From NCBI GenBank assembly GCA_006503475.1, contig RSEH01000013.1, forward strand, positions 184,361 to 248,360: a stretch of 64,000 nt of DNA. The letters are read 5' to 3'. The stretch comes from Stentor roeselii. Lineage: Eukaryota; Ciliophora; Heterotrichea; Heterotrichida; Stentoridae. This document shows positions 35,355 through 45,382 of this stretch, piece by piece (positions within the stretch are counted from its first letter, which is position 1; each line of letters opens with the position of its first letter). The notes under the pieces are model-generated. The model was not told the origin of the DNA, did no database searches, and saw only the letters and a list, made by a program, of their open reading frames with translations. The translations under genes and the position numbers were made by a program.

Positions 35355-36983
35355 ATGGGAAACTTTGGATGTTGTCAAGGCAAACCAGCAACAATCGAAT
35401 CTTCAACTCTTCCTCAAAATCACGAACCCAAAGCAGAGCCTCTTCAAATCGACATTGAAAAAACTGTAGCTGAAGAAATCCTGAAACCTGTGGAAGACAA
35501 ACCGAAAACTAAAGTAAAGCGAAAGTCAAAACCGCGGAAATCCTCAAACATCAGCGAAGAGAAGAAAATTGAAAAAAAACTAGAAATGCCGAAATTTTCT
35601 CAAAAGGATTTCGTGCAGTTGAGACAAGGTTCAGTGGAAAATACTTACACGATCACTAACTTACTTGGAAAAGGAAGTTTTGGATTTGTTTATAAGGCAA
35701 AGCATAAGTTTTCTGATTCTTTTAGAGCTGTGAAAGTGCTGAAAAAGGAAAATTTGAGTGAAATCACCAGATTGAAGTTGCTTCAAGAAGTCGAGATCTT
35801 GAAGACTCTGGACCATCCGAATATCTTGAAGATTTTCGAGGTTTTTGAAGATGGTAACTCGATTAATTTGATTACTGAACTTTGCACAGGTGGAGAACTC
35901 TTTGATCGAATCGTTTCGAGTAAGTGTTTTTCTGAGAATCGTGCAGCTCTTTATCTGTACCAGATCATGTCAGCAGTAATCGCCTGCCACGACAAAGGAA
36001 TAGTTCACCGTGACTTAAAACCCGAAAACATCCTCTTCACCGACGAAAGCGAGTCCTCCTCATTAAAAGTGATCGATTTCGGTACCTCACGTAAACTAGA
36101 GCCAAACTCAACCCTTTCCTCCTTAACCGGCACAGTAACGCTTACCTAGGCCTACTACATCGCTCCTGAGGTAATCATGGGCAGCTACGACTGTAAGTGC
36201 GACGTATGGAGCTGCGGAGTAATTCTTTACATAATGCTCTGCGGTTACCCTCCATTCCGCGGGGCCAACGACAAGATCGTCTTATCCAACATCGCGCGTG
36301 GTTACTTCAGCTTCACAGGGAAAGAATGGACGAGCATCTCCACAGAAGCCAAGTCCCTCATCATGAAAATGCTGACCAGGAACCCTTCACGTCGCCCTTC
36401 GGCGACAGAAATTTTGAATGACAACTGGATCCAAAATCGCTTCAGCAATAAACTTCAAGACAACCTTCTCGCGGTTCGGTCTTTGAAGAACCTCAGTCAT
36501 TTTCGAGCTTCTAGAGAACTGCAGAAGGTTGTCATGGAGTTCATTGTTGGACAATTTACTACTTCGCAAGAAACTCAGGACCTTCGAAGTGCTTTCATTG
36601 CTTTGGATAGGAATGGTGATGGAAAGTTGAGTATTGAGGAATTGCAGAGTGGATTTAAACTTGCTGGAATTGGATTGGATGATGTGAATGTGATTATTAA
36701 TCATTGTGATGGTGATGGCAACGGATATATCGACTATTCTGAGTTTTTAACTGCAACGATTAACTGGAAAAAAGTACTTAATAAGGAAAAACTTGAAAAG
36801 GTTTTCAAGGTGTTTGATAAGGACTCTGATGGAACTATCAGTTTGATGGAGATCAAAGAGTTCTTTGGAGATGCTGGAAGACATATTGAAGAGGACGTCT
36901 GGAAGGAAATGATGAATGAGGCTGACTTGAACGGCGACGGGCAGATCGACTTAGACGAGTTTGTGAAACTTTTAATAAAGTGA
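35355..36983 (+). CDS. Calcium-dependent protein kinase (CDPK), N-acylated, fully canonical
   Basis: 537 residues across one 15-nt intron (36135-36149); removal recreates SLTGTAYYIAPEVIMG. The N-terminus MGNFGCCQGK carries a myristoylation site and nearby palmitoylatable cysteines, followed by a Lys/Pro-rich variable domain. Kinase: LGKGSFGFV, AVKVLKK, HRDLKPEN, DFGTSR. After the autoinhibitory junction come four canonical EF-hands: DRNGDGKLSIEE, DGDGNGYIDYSE, DKDSDGTISLME and DLNGDGQIDLDE. Unlike its relative at 18840 it keeps HRD and all calcium ligands. Stop TGA 36981-36983 is two bases before the next start codon. Confidence 0.96.
36135..36149 (+). other. 15-nt intron (CDPK gene at 35355)
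   Basis: GTAACGCTTACCTAG, phase 0, lying inside the most conserved part of the activation segment; splicing yields the invariant GTAYYIAPEV. Confidence 0.97.
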
Positions 36984-36985
36984 AT

Positions 36986-37771
36986 ATGAAATTAACTTTT
37001 GATGAGATTCGCAAGAGAATCAAAGAAAAACCGAAAGTTGTTGTCCCTAGAAGTTATAATTTCAGTTATTTTAGAAGTCAACAGATTGATTTATCGAGCC
37101 ATGTTGTTGATAAGGACTTGTGGGTTGTTAGAGATTATGTCAGTAGAGAGATGGAAGAACTTTTACTTGAGTATGGAGCTTATAACTCTCCTTTCACTGT
37201 TGTTAGGGATCGAAGGGTTCAGATGTATGGAGGGAAAGTCACACCAGAAGGACTTGTAGATAAAACTGCTTTGCCGATGTGGACTGATATCTTTGCACAG
37301 AGGCTCTTTGATGAAAGGATCTTTCCTTTGAAACCTAATCATGTGCTGGTCAATGAGTATAAGGCTGGAGAAGGCATCATGGCTCATACTGATGGACCTG
37401 CTTATTTTCCTTTAGTTGCTATTTTGTCTTTGGGATGTGACTCGGTTATGGAATTTTGGAAGGATGGCTCTCAGAATACTTCGGTTTTTCTACCGCAGAG
37501 GAGCTTGCTATTGTTCACTGGAGATTATTACTATGAAATGCTTCATAGCATTGAAAGAAGGACTAGTGATTTGGTTCTCTCTGACTCATGTGGAAATTAT
37601 CTACAATCATCTTCAGGTTTAATCCCAATTCAAGGCAATCTCCCAGCACGACATCCTCATGAAGGAGAAGAAAATTGCCCAAAATGTTCATCAAGATTCC
37701 CTGAAAGTTACACAAACCTTCGCGAAACTCGAATATCGCTAACAATCCGATACGTTCCTTTAAAGTTTTAA
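36986..37771 (+). CDS. ALKBH6-like 2-oxoglutarate/Fe(II) dioxygenase
   Basis: 261 residues from ATG 36986. AlkB fold: 'VQMYGGKVTPEGL' and 'NHVLVNEYKAGEGIMAHTDG', with His-x-Asp iron ligands in AHTDG; the distal His is in 'MLHSIERR', and 'RISLTIRYV' holds the Arg pair for 2-oxoglutarate. 'LQPRRSLLLF'-type sequence appears here as LPQRSLLLFTGDYYYEMLHS. The pattern is that of the ALKBH6 subfamily, whose substrate is debated (tRNA or alkylated nucleic acid). An insert with CPKCSSRFP near the C-terminus could be a partial zinc knuckle. It follows the CDPK after 2 bp. Confidence 0.88.
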   Translation: MKLTFDEIRKRIKEKPKVVVPRSYNFSYFRSQQIDLSSHVVDKDLWVVRDYVSREMEELLLEYGAYNSPFTVVRDRRVQMYGGKVTPEGLVDKTALPMWTDIFAQRLFDERIFPLKPNHVLVNEYKAGEGIMAHTDGPAYFPLVAILSLGCDSVMEFWKDGSQNTSVFLPQRSLLLFTGDYYYEMLHSIERRTSDLVLSDSCGNYLQSSSGLIPIQGNLPARHPHEGEENCPKCSSRFPESYTNLRETRISLTIRYVPLKF

Positions 37772-37808
37772 TCTTCTAGTCTCCCGACATTCTCCGATAT
37801 CCAAATAA

Positions 37809-38801
37809 ATGGTAAAAGAAAAAAACCAAATGGAAGAACTCGATCAAGCCGAAAAAGAACTTATCCGTCTTGGCGAGGTTCCTCTCGAAAGTGAAAGAAT
37901 TTACATGGAATCCGCTGAAGGACTTTCAATATTCTGTTTAAAATTCGTTCAAGAAGGCAAGCCTCCTCTCGTTCTAATCCACGGGTACTGCGGGACAAGC
38001 ATAATTTTTTACAAGCTTTTCAAAAGTCTCTCAGAAAACTACAGCCTTTACTGTCTGGACCTGATGGGCATGGGCAGGTCGAGTCGCCCTGAGTTCACAG
38101 CGAAAACGCGAGAAGAGGCCGAGTTGTTCTTCGTCATGCCCATCGAAGTTTGCAGGGTCAAACTGAACATCGACAAGATGACCCTCGTCGGGCATTCCTT
38201 CGGCGGGTACATCGCCGGGTGTTACACAGAAGCCTTTCCTCAGAATGTCTCGCAATTGGTCCTGATGAGCTCCATCGGCATTCCCAGGCCTCCTGGAGGC
38301 GACGTCAAGAACTGGACAAAGTCATTAAATTGGAAATTTAGGACTCTTGTTAAACTTGCGAAGTATCTGGTGGGCAAAGGACTCACTCCTCCTTCCATCT
38401 TGAGAAAACTCGGGTCTTGTGGAAAGAGATTCGTGAGAAGGTATTTGAAGAAAAGATGGAGAAATGTCCCTGATGAGGACTTGGAATACTTGGAACTTTA
38501 CTTGTATCATGTCAACAACTACCCGGGAAGTGGCGAGTTTGCCTTGAAAGAACTTTTCGTTGATGGAGGGTTCGCTTTAAAGCCATTATGTGAGAGAATC
38601 GTGAGAACTCCTACTTTATTCATTTATGGCGATAGGGACTGGATGGACCCTGCAGGAGCAGCTCAAAACGCTTCATGCAACGAATGTGAAGTAAGAACTG
38701 AGATAATCAGCAGATCAGGGCACCACATGTACATCGACAACCCTGAAGAACTAACTCAAAAGATGCTAGACGCGCTGTCATCAATGGAGATATTAAATTA
38801 A
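37809..38801 (+). CDS. Alpha/beta hydrolase, ABHD4/ABHD5 (CGI-58) type
   Basis: 330 residues. Oxyanion-hole region LVLIHGYCG (55-62), 'LDLMGMGRSSRP' (84-93), nucleophile elbow GHSFGG with Ser130, acid region FIYGDRDWMDP, and catalytic His in SGHHMY near 312. ABHD4 has an active Ser at the elbow while ABHD5/CGI-58 lacks it; the Ser here favours an active lysophospholipase or N-acylphospholipid hydrolase. Cytoplasmic or lipid-droplet association is inferred from the family. Composition flips from A/C-rich to T/G-rich near 38330. Converges with the PP1 gene (6 bp). Confidence 0.9.
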   Translation: MVKEKNQMEELDQAEKELIRLGEVPLESERIYMESAEGLSIFCLKFVQEGKPPLVLIHGYCGTSIIFYKLFKSLSENYSLYCLDLMGMGRSSRPEFTAKTREEAELFFVMPIEVCRVKLNIDKMTLVGHSFGGYIAGCYTEAFPQNVSQLVLMSSIGIPRPPGGDVKNWTKSLNWKFRTLVKLAKYLVGKGLTPPSILRKLGSCGKRFVRRYLKKRWRNVPDEDLEYLELYLYHVNNYPGSGEFALKELFVDGGFALKPLCERIVRTPTLFIYGDRDWMDPAGAAQNASCNECEVRTEIISRSGHHMYIDNPEELTQKMLDALSSMEILN

Positions 38802-38807
38802 CCTTAA

Positions 38808-39764
38808 CTAATTCAAAGATTTTCCTTTGCCTGGAGTATTAGGCCGAGGTCCGCCGCCTTTTTTATTTTCAACCGGCCTTAAAATCTGAAAGCTGCACAT
38901 GAGTGACTCGTCGACACTCATCAGCGCTCCTGAGTTGTCAAACTCGCCACAGTAGTTCGGAGCAGAAAAAATAGTAACAAGCTGTCTTTTCGCGAAGAAC
39001 TCGTAACCGTCTTCAACCACTTGATGCGCCCTGCAGATTAAGTCGATGTCGTGTTTTCTTAGAAAGGTCTCAACGATTTCAGCGCCAAATGTGAAAGAGA
39101 CTCCTCTTTCGTTGTCTCCCCAACCACGGATGCCTTTTTCTGGGTCACTCCAAAGCAAGTCGCAGAGAAGTCCTGTGTCTGGAACGTCGACTGGTCGCAT
39201 GATTCTCACGATTTGCTCGAGATTTGATAACTCTGGACTTAGGCCACCGTGCATGCAGAGGATTTTGTCGTCGATCAGGGCGACGATTGGAAGACAGTTG
39301 AAACAGTCGGTGAAAGTCTTCCACAGCTTTATTGAGTATCTTCTTTTGCACTCGTCGTAGAAACCGTAGATTCGGTTGATTGAAGCGCATTCGTGGTTTC
39401 CTCGTAGAAGGAAAAAGTTCTCTGGGTATTTCACTTTGTAGGCCAGGAGAAGGCAGACTGTTTCGAGACTTTGTTTGCCTCGGTCTACGTAATCTCCGAG
39501 GAAGAGGTAGTTGGCATCTGGAGGGTACCCACCGTATTCAAAAAGACGGAGCAAGTCGAAATATTGGCCGTGAATATCTCCGCAGATCTTCAAAGGCGCT
39601 TCGAGTTCAAGAAGAATCGGCTGTTGCATGAAGATTTCTCTGGATCGTATGCAAAGATTTCGAACTTCTGTCTCACTCAGATTAACTTGTTTGCCTGGTT
39701 TGCAGTTTTTCACTTCCAACAACTTGCTAATGATTGAGTCTATGTCGATATCGTTTGAGGCCAT
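38808..39764 (-). CDS. Protein phosphatase 1 catalytic subunit (PP1c)
   Basis: 318 residues, full length for PP1. All signature blocks are present: [48 protein letters not shown], and the C-terminal '[12 protein letters not shown]', whose Cys distinguishes PP1 from PP2A. The two-metal Asp/His/Asn ligands are intact. PP1c acts with many regulatory subunits in division, glycogen and ciliary control. The C-terminus carries a basic extension ([16 protein letters not shown]) including a TP site, the position at which CDKs inhibit animal PP1. Confidence 0.97.
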   Translation of the reverse strand: MASNDIDIDSIISKLLEVKNCKPGKQVNLSETEVRNLCIRSREIFMQQPILLELEAPLKICGDIHGQYFDLLRLFEYGGYPPDANYLFLGDYVDRGKQSLETVCLLLAYKVKYPENFFLLRGNHECASINRIYGFYDECKRRYSIKLWKTFTDCFNCLPIVALIDDKILCMHGGLSPELSNLEQIVRIMRPVDVPDTGLLCDLLWSDPEKGIRGWGDNERGVSFTFGAEIVETFLRKHDIDLICRAHQVVEDGYEFFAKRQLVTIFSAPNYCGEFDNSGALMSVDESLMCSFQILRPVENKKGGGPRPNTPGKGKSLN

Positions 39765-40034
39765 ATTAATAAGAGTTTGTGAGTTGATTTTTGGAAGGGA
39801 TTATGATAGTTTCACTTAATGACTGAATTTTCTTTTAGAGGAGTCAAAAAAAACTCGAAAATTTTAAAGTTTGAATTCGAAACATGAAGAAATTTAATAA
39901 TGGCCTATTTTAATGGAAAATGAAAATCATAATTTAAAAAAAAAAGGCTAAATGGTTCATTCCTTCATTATCTTTGTATCAACAAAGGTCTAATCTTATC
40001 ATCAAATAATTCTAATCACTATCCATCTCTTAAA

Positions 40035-40955
40035 CTAATCACTATTCTTTTTATTTTCCTTTTTCTCCCACAATGATATGATAAGACAAGCCTCAACTCC
40101 TAAAAACACAGGCAAAACAGGTAAAAACAAGTGTCCAAACAAAGTCATCCAAAACACAAGACCCTCACTAAACACCTGCATCATTCCAATCAAAGCATAT
40201 CCAATTGAAGTGATTTTATTCTGAGCATGTGTCACCTGCAGATAAACCGCTAGTCCAGCAACAGCTCCAGCGACAGAGCAATACAAAATTAAAACAATTT
40301 CATCATCAAGTGGATAAATCTTAAGCAAGCAAAAAGTTCCAACAATTCCAGCATTCAAAACCAAATTTCCAACAGCGATGATTGCCAAGTCTTTAGTACA
40401 TCTTTTATCCCTGGGAATTCTAAGTAAAACAACAAGAGCGACAACAGCGACTGTGGCATACAAGACACTCATTCCCATCCAGACATGAGCAGCTCTATAA
40501 ATAGTGAACCCGTATCCACCCAAAGCCACCAGGACTGGAATGTACTTCCCTTTGTGCGCCTTGCTGAAGACCACTCCTGGCAACAGTGCAAGACTGAAAA
40601 GAGTAGAAATTTCTCCGTGGTTCATCGGGTTGTAGTGGTAAGCAATCGACGCCGTCACCTGGAAGATTGTCCAAAAGACCATCGCCAGCCAAGGATTAGG
40701 CAGTTCAAAAGTTGCATTCTGTTTATTTACCAGAGATTCCACAATCAAAACACCAGAAATCGCGAGAACTCCTCCAAAGGCAGAGGCGAAGGAAACAGCA
40801 AGAGGATTATAAGAGAATACTGCAAGAACAGTGACACTGAGATATAAAAGAACAGTGCAAGTGGCAGAAAAGACCCATTCACGATTTTCTTTGCTTCCTG
40901 TTGAAACATTCCAAGTTTTGCCAAGATGACTGTAGCCAGTTCTCGAATCGTCCAT
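40035..40955 (-). CDS. Multipass membrane protein, 8-10 spans
   Basis: 306 residues. After a polar N-terminus (about 25 residues) the sequence is a nearly continuous series of hydrophobic spans separated by short loops, ending in a Lys/Asn-rich cytosolic tail (KKENKKNSD). The repeated short-loop organisation resembles drug/metabolite-transporter-like folds, but I see no diagnostic signature; 'YHYNPMNHGE' in a loop is distinctive. Transport function is inferred only from topology. Bases 39765-40034 between this and PP1 are AT-rich with no gene. Confidence 0.7.
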   Translation of the reverse strand: MDDSRTGYSHLGKTWNVSTGSKENREWVFSATCTVLLYLSVTVLAVFSYNPLAVSFASAFGGVLAISGVLIVESLVNKQNATFELPNPWLAMVFWTIFQVTASIAYHYNPMNHGEISTLFSLALLPGVVFSKAHKGKYIPVLVALGGYGFTIYRAAHVWMGMSVLYATVAVVALVVLLRIPRDKRCTKDLAIIAVGNLVLNAGIVGTFCLLKIYPLDDEIVLILYCSVAGAVAGLAVYLQVTHAQNKITSIGYALIGMMQVFSEGLVFWMTLFGHLFLPVLPVFLGVEACLIISLWEKKENKKNSD

Positions 40956-40988
40956 ATTATAAGGTCAATTAACTGCATTTACATTAAT

Positions 40989-41927
40989 TCACACTACTGA
41001 GTCCTCGTCACAGACGAAAAACATTGACCCGCGGTGACCAGGCGAGACCATTGTCTGGCAGAGTCCTGCCTCGTTGATGAGTAAAGAGTTCATCGGCGTG
41101 GTGTCTTCTAAAAGGTTCTCAATATTTCCCTTGGCCTTGATATCGACCAGCTGCTTGAGGAGCTCGGCGCTTTCCTCGCCGATGCCCTGGTCGAGGAGTC
41201 GATTTAACTTAAACAAACAATTTTCCTCACCGATTAAATTCGCCTTGACAAGAACCCCGATCGCGTTTTTAATGTCTTCGTTTTCGAAACGACTGTCACT
41301 GCTACTGTCGAACTCACTTGCCCAACCTCCTAGGTTTTTTTCCATTGATATTCGAGAGTAGTCTTCCCGGTCGTTCGGAAGTTCAAGCATTAGACGCTCG
41401 AACTCTTTTGAGGAGTTTAATGAGGAACAGTTTGAATTCAGGTCTTCGAAAACTGACTTTAGCTCGAGGTCTAATTGGTCCAGACTTGATTGGTACTCGA
41501 ATGATAAACGAGAGTGAGTTCGTTGTTGACGCTTTAAGGAGACTTCTAGGTCTTGGACTTCGTGTTTCATGAACTTTTTTAGCTTTTTTAAGGATGAGGT
41601 TAGGGATCGGTTTTTTAGCTTTATTTTTTCTTGTTGGCTTGAAAGCTTTTGTTGCATTGTGAAGAATTTTTTTGCTTTTGCTTTGGATTTCGCGAGGTGC
41701 TTCAGCAATCTATTACTTCTCAAACGCTCCTGAGTCAGTTGGTTCATAATCTGATCAAAAGCTTTAGTCGAAAATTCCTGCAGTTGAGTAAGCTTGAGTT
41801 GCAGAGAGTTGATTAACGAAAAATTTTCGTTAATGCAGGACGTTTTGGCCTTTGATAGATAGCCCTGCATGTCAGAAATCATCAACATTATTTCTTCATT
41901 GTAGTCAAAAATCGAAAAATTGGTCAT
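40989..41927 (-). CDS. Coiled-coil protein, ~312 aa
   Basis: Start placed at ATG 41927 (MTNFSIFDYN); the longer frame to 41954 would start with GTG. Residues about 15-175 form helical coiled coil with a basic stretch (LAKSKAKAKKFF). The C-terminal third is acidic with a Ser-rich patch (EFDSSSDSRFEN) and helical 'ALINEAGL'-type sequence. No domain recognised. Confidence 0.7.
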   Translation of the reverse strand: MTNFSIFDYNEEIMLMISDMQGYLSKAKTSCINENFSLINSLQLKLTQLQEFSTKAFDQIMNQLTQERLRSNRLLKHLAKSKAKAKKFFTMQQKLSSQQEKIKLKNRSLTSSLKKLKKFMKHEVQDLEVSLKRQQRTHSRLSFEYQSSLDQLDLELKSVFEDLNSNCSSLNSSKEFERLMLELPNDREDYSRISMEKNLGGWASEFDSSSDSRFENEDIKNAIGVLVKANLIGEENCLFKLNRLLDQGIGEESAELLKQLVDIKAKGNIENLLEDTTPMNSLLINEAGLCQTMVSPGHRGSMFFVCDEDSVV

Positions 41928-42329
41928 TATTACTATAAAACGGAAAAAACACACAATTAAATGTCTTACGTTGTTGCAACTTGAAATTCATAATTTAAAT
42001 TTTTAAGGAATTTTATGGGTAGTAGTTTATAATCCTTCAAGAACATAAGGGTGCTTAAATTAGAATATATTTTGAAAGAGTTTTAATAAAATACGATTTA
42101 CAAACGAAAATATTTAAAGTCGAATATTCGAATGGAAAGATAAAACTCATGTGGAATGGGCTGAATTTTAAACTTCTTTAAAATCGATTTTTATTAGAAA
42201 TTATTGATTTAGAGTTAAATTTTTATTATTTATACCGTGCCTTATATACCTAATAAATTACAATCTTTGAGCTTTAATAAATTATTCTGTTAATCTTTGA
42301 TCTTCGCCAAGGCAACTATCTCCTAAAAA
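41928..42329. other. AT-rich divergent spacer
   Basis: About 400 bases between divergent genes, presumably holding both promoters. No repeat or RNA gene recognised. Confidence 0.55.
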
Positions 42330-43241
42330 ATGTCAGAAGTCACTTTACTCTCAGGCCACAAAATGCCCAGAATCGCATTTGGAGCCTTCAACATTTCCAA
42401 GTCAGAAACAAAAGAAGTAATCTTAAAGGCAATTCGTGCAGGTTATTCCCATATTGACACAGCAGCTGCATATCAAAACGAGGAAGAAATAGGTGAAGCC
42501 CTTCAAGAACTTTTCAACTCAGGTGAGAAAAAGAGAGAAGAAATTTACATAACAACAAAGTGCTTCATGACAAAATATCGAAATATAAGAGAAGCTCTAA
42601 GGCATAGTCTGCAAAGGCTGAAAGTTTCTTATTTAGACCAATACCTTCTTCATTGGCCCTTTGCTTTAGAACCGGATGACACTGAGCCTCCTCAGTTCTC
42701 AAAAAAACCTGACAAGTTTCCTTTGCATTTAGTCTGGGCTCAGATGGAAGAGGTGAAAAGAGAAGGACTTGTCAGGTCTATTGGGGTGTCGAATTGGACT
42801 GTCGCTACCTTGAATGACATGCTTGGATATGCAACTATCTTGCCAGATACAAACCAGTTCGAAGTTAACCCTTATAACAAAAGAACTGAACTCATCAACT
42901 TTTGTCTTGAAAATGGAATTATTCCTGTCGCATATCGTATTGTCTATAGACCAGAAGGAGATCAGATCGCGAACTGCTACAAATGCATCTTGGATGATCC
43001 GATAGTTATTGAAATCAGTCAAAAGTACCAAAAAAGTCCTGCACAGGTTCTTCAAGCTTGGTGCTTGAGTAGGAAATGCGCGATCATTGTTAAAACTTTA
43101 AATGAGTCTAGAATGAGGGAAAATTTGGAGTCTGAAAATGTAAGCTTAGAACAAGAAGATATTGAGAAAATCAATAGCATTCCTGAACAAGGAGAGTATT
43201 TAGATTCTTTCAAGGTATTCGGAATTAATATTTTCAAGTAA
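42330..43241 (+). CDS. Aldo-keto reductase
   Basis: 303 residues, one exon. The catalytic tetrad is complete: Asp43 and Tyr48 in 'HIDTAAAYQNE', Lys77 in ITTKCF and His108 in YLLHWP. 'SIGVSNWTVATLNDML' and 'NQFEVNPY' are the usual AKR blocks; the C-terminal NADPH site contains 'IIVKTLNESRM', where many AKRs have 'IPKS...R'. Likely a cytosolic NADPH-dependent carbonyl reductase; substrate unknown. Confidence 0.95.
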   Translation: MSEVTLLSGHKMPRIAFGAFNISKSETKEVILKAIRAGYSHIDTAAAYQNEEEIGEALQELFNSGEKKREEIYITTKCFMTKYRNIREALRHSLQRLKVSYLDQYLLHWPFALEPDDTEPPQFSKKPDKFPLHLVWAQMEEVKREGLVRSIGVSNWTVATLNDMLGYATILPDTNQFEVNPYNKRTELINFCLENGIIPVAYRIVYRPEGDQIANCYKCILDDPIVIEISQKYQKSPAQVLQAWCLSRKCAIIVKTLNESRMRENLESENVSLEQEDIEKINSIPEQGEYLDSFKVFGINIFK

Positions 43242-44056
43242 TTAGAGTTATGGATATTGGCCTTATTTTATTAAGTATAAAGGAATTATGAAGGATTTGT
43301 GATAATTCCAGGTTATAAATTATGTGAATTAAAATGAGTTTGAAACTGGTTTGAAAGATTTATTTTAGTTTAATATGCTTAATTAAATATTCCTTTGTAG
43401 ATTAATCATTTCACAAGTTAAATCAGCATATGATTAGACCCAATTATAATTTATTCATTGAATAGTACAAGAATTTAGAAATCAATTCTATAATAAACTA
43501 AATGGAATATAATTGCATTTTTTACATCTCCGATTTAATAACTGATGGCAAATAAAATCAAGACATATTTTCCAATTTTGAAACATGAAAGCATATTAAA
43601 TAATATTCTAAGATCTCATAGAAATGATATCTTTATTTTACTATGCATCCATATGATTAGTAAATGTTCGTTGTTTTAGTGTGTCTTTAGAATATATTCA
43701 AAGAACTTTCGTAATCATCACGTTTAAATGTTTGATGATCTAGGAAGTTTGATTTTATCATCACTTATTTAAATCAAACTAACTATCATCTCTAGATTGA
43801 GTATGATCACGATCTTTAAAACTAATTTGATTGAATCACATGAAGAAGTAGGGTTCAAATATCTAAGACATGATTCTTTTCTATAAGGAATAGTTAAATA
43901 TAAATATATGAGCTTCTTTGTTTAAGTAATTACATAAAATATTTCTTTCAGTATCTATTTACCGGTTTATGAATTTCCTACCATCTAGATTCATTCAAGA
44001 TTATTACTTTCCTCTAAATAATTCCTTCTAACTTCCATTAATCCTAAGTAATTAGA
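43242..44056. other. AT-rich convergent spacer
   Basis: About 815 bases between convergent genes, unusually long compared with the 0-20 bp gaps to the left. No gene, repeat or RNA seen. It marks the start of the sparser, telomere-proximal part. Confidence 0.6.
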
Positions 44057-45382
44057 TTATTCGTTCAAAGAATAATTCTTCAGATGAGCCACATGCTTGC
44101 AAAGAGCACTCCAAAGACTTTTACTTTCACTGTACTTAACTCCGTATTTCTTGCATAGATCCTGAACTTTCGGAGTAAGTTTTCTCAAATGGCAATGATT
44201 CAAACTTGGAAACAAGTGATGCTCAATCTGCATGTTGAGGCCTCCAGTGAACAAAAATAAGAGATAACTGTCAGTTGCCACGTTATGAGAAGTTTTTACC
44301 TGGTGGATAAAAAAGTTCTCATCAAGTTGATTAATCGCGTCAGGGATCAAATGATTTATTTGTGTTGAAATCATGAAAAACAATGAGAAAAGGTGAATTG
44401 GGATGACAGCAAAAAGAACACCTTTGATTGTAGCTCCATGGAAAATGAAAGGAAGAACATGGACTATTAGGAAATGAACTACTAATCTATAGACTAGTCT
44501 TTTCGGGTTCAGGTATTTAGAGTGGCCAAAGGTGACTACTTTATTATAACTAGGCATTCTATAAGATTCGAGAATTCCATGCCAATTCAGCCCGACCTGA
44601 ACAGCCACAAGCCATATGTAAATAAAGGTAGTGGCTTGATATGAGTGAGTAACTTTAAACTTGACATCTAATGAATGTCTGGCCAAATCACGAGAGTGGT
44701 ATAAGTCGGGGTCTTTACCTACAACATTAGGAAAGCAATGATGCCCGATGACATGCTGATGGTACCAAGTATAAGGTGGACAAAAGCAAACTCCCACATT
44801 CGTTGCCAATCGGTTTATTCTCCAGTTCCAGCTGAGTCCAAAGTGACTAGCATCATGAAACGAGTTGACAACAAGTACCCAGTAAGCCAAGGGCAAGGTA
44901 ATCAAAGTGTGCCAGTAGCCTTGATAGAACTGAATCACTTGACTCAAAGTAACAATAAAAATCACTATCAACTCAAACAAACGTGACCAGGTGCATTTGA
45001 TTTCTGACCCGATTTCTTCCTTTGCCATTTGCTTTAACTCTTTGGTAAAATCCGAAGATTTTGTCAAATCCCAGTCGTAAACATTCGAAGAATTTATCTC
45101 TTGTACTGGAGGGTTAAACATTTCGAACTTAGATAAGATCTTTTGGATGTCTATTTTGGAATAAAGGTGGTGAGACTCGAAGAGCTCAGAACCATCACGG
45201 CCGATGGCCAGAGAAATCGCTACAGGACCTCCTGGGTGAATGAAATCTGTGAGGTCGTAGTACTTATTATGGATCCTGGTTATAAGACGATCATTGGATT
45301 GACTTACTGATGAATTTAAGAAAGAGTCATTCGTTGACTTGATGACGTCATTTTCTGTAATGCTTTGCAAAATTCTATCCAT
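44057..45382 (-). CDS. Cytochrome-b5 fusion front-end fatty acid desaturase (delta-5/6 type)
   Basis: 441 residues, the normal length. An N-terminal cytochrome b5 domain contains DFIHPGG (heme His49) and the second heme His in FESHHLY. Membrane spans flank three histidine boxes: HDASH, HVIGHH and QIEHH. The Gln replacing the first His of the third box is the hallmark of front-end desaturases, which insert double bonds between an existing one and the carboxyl end of long-chain acyl groups, in the ER, making polyunsaturated fatty acids. It is the last intact metabolic gene before the degenerate region. Confidence 0.95.
   Translation of the reverse strand: MDRILQSITENDVIKSTNDSFLNSSVSQSNDRLITRIHNKYYDLTDFIHPGGPVAISLAIGRDGSELFESHHLYSKIDIQKILSKFEMFNPPVQEINSSNVYDWDLTKSSDFTKELKQMAKEEIGSEIKCTWSRLFELIVIFIVTLSQVIQFYQGYWHTLITLPLAYWVLVVNSFHDASHFGLSWNWRINRLATNVGVCFCPPYTWYHQHVIGHHCFPNVVGKDPDLYHSRDLARHSLDVKFKVTHSYQATTFIYIWLVAVQVGLNWHGILESYRMPSYNKVVTFGHSKYLNPKRLVYRLVVHFLIVHVLPFIFHGATIKGVLFAVIPIHLFSLFFMISTQINHLIPDAINQLDENFFIHQVKTSHNVATDSYLLFLFTGGLNMQIEHHLFPSLNHCHLRKLTPKVQDLCKKYGVKYSESKSLWSALCKHVAHLKNYSLNE

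Noticed and set aside
1-45382. Reassigned stop codons throughout (UGA=Trp as in Blepharisma, or UAR=Gln)
   Set aside because: Apart from stops removed with 15-nt introns (one needing 18 nt), the recognised genes here have no internal TAA, TAG or TGA and end at all three where homologs end.
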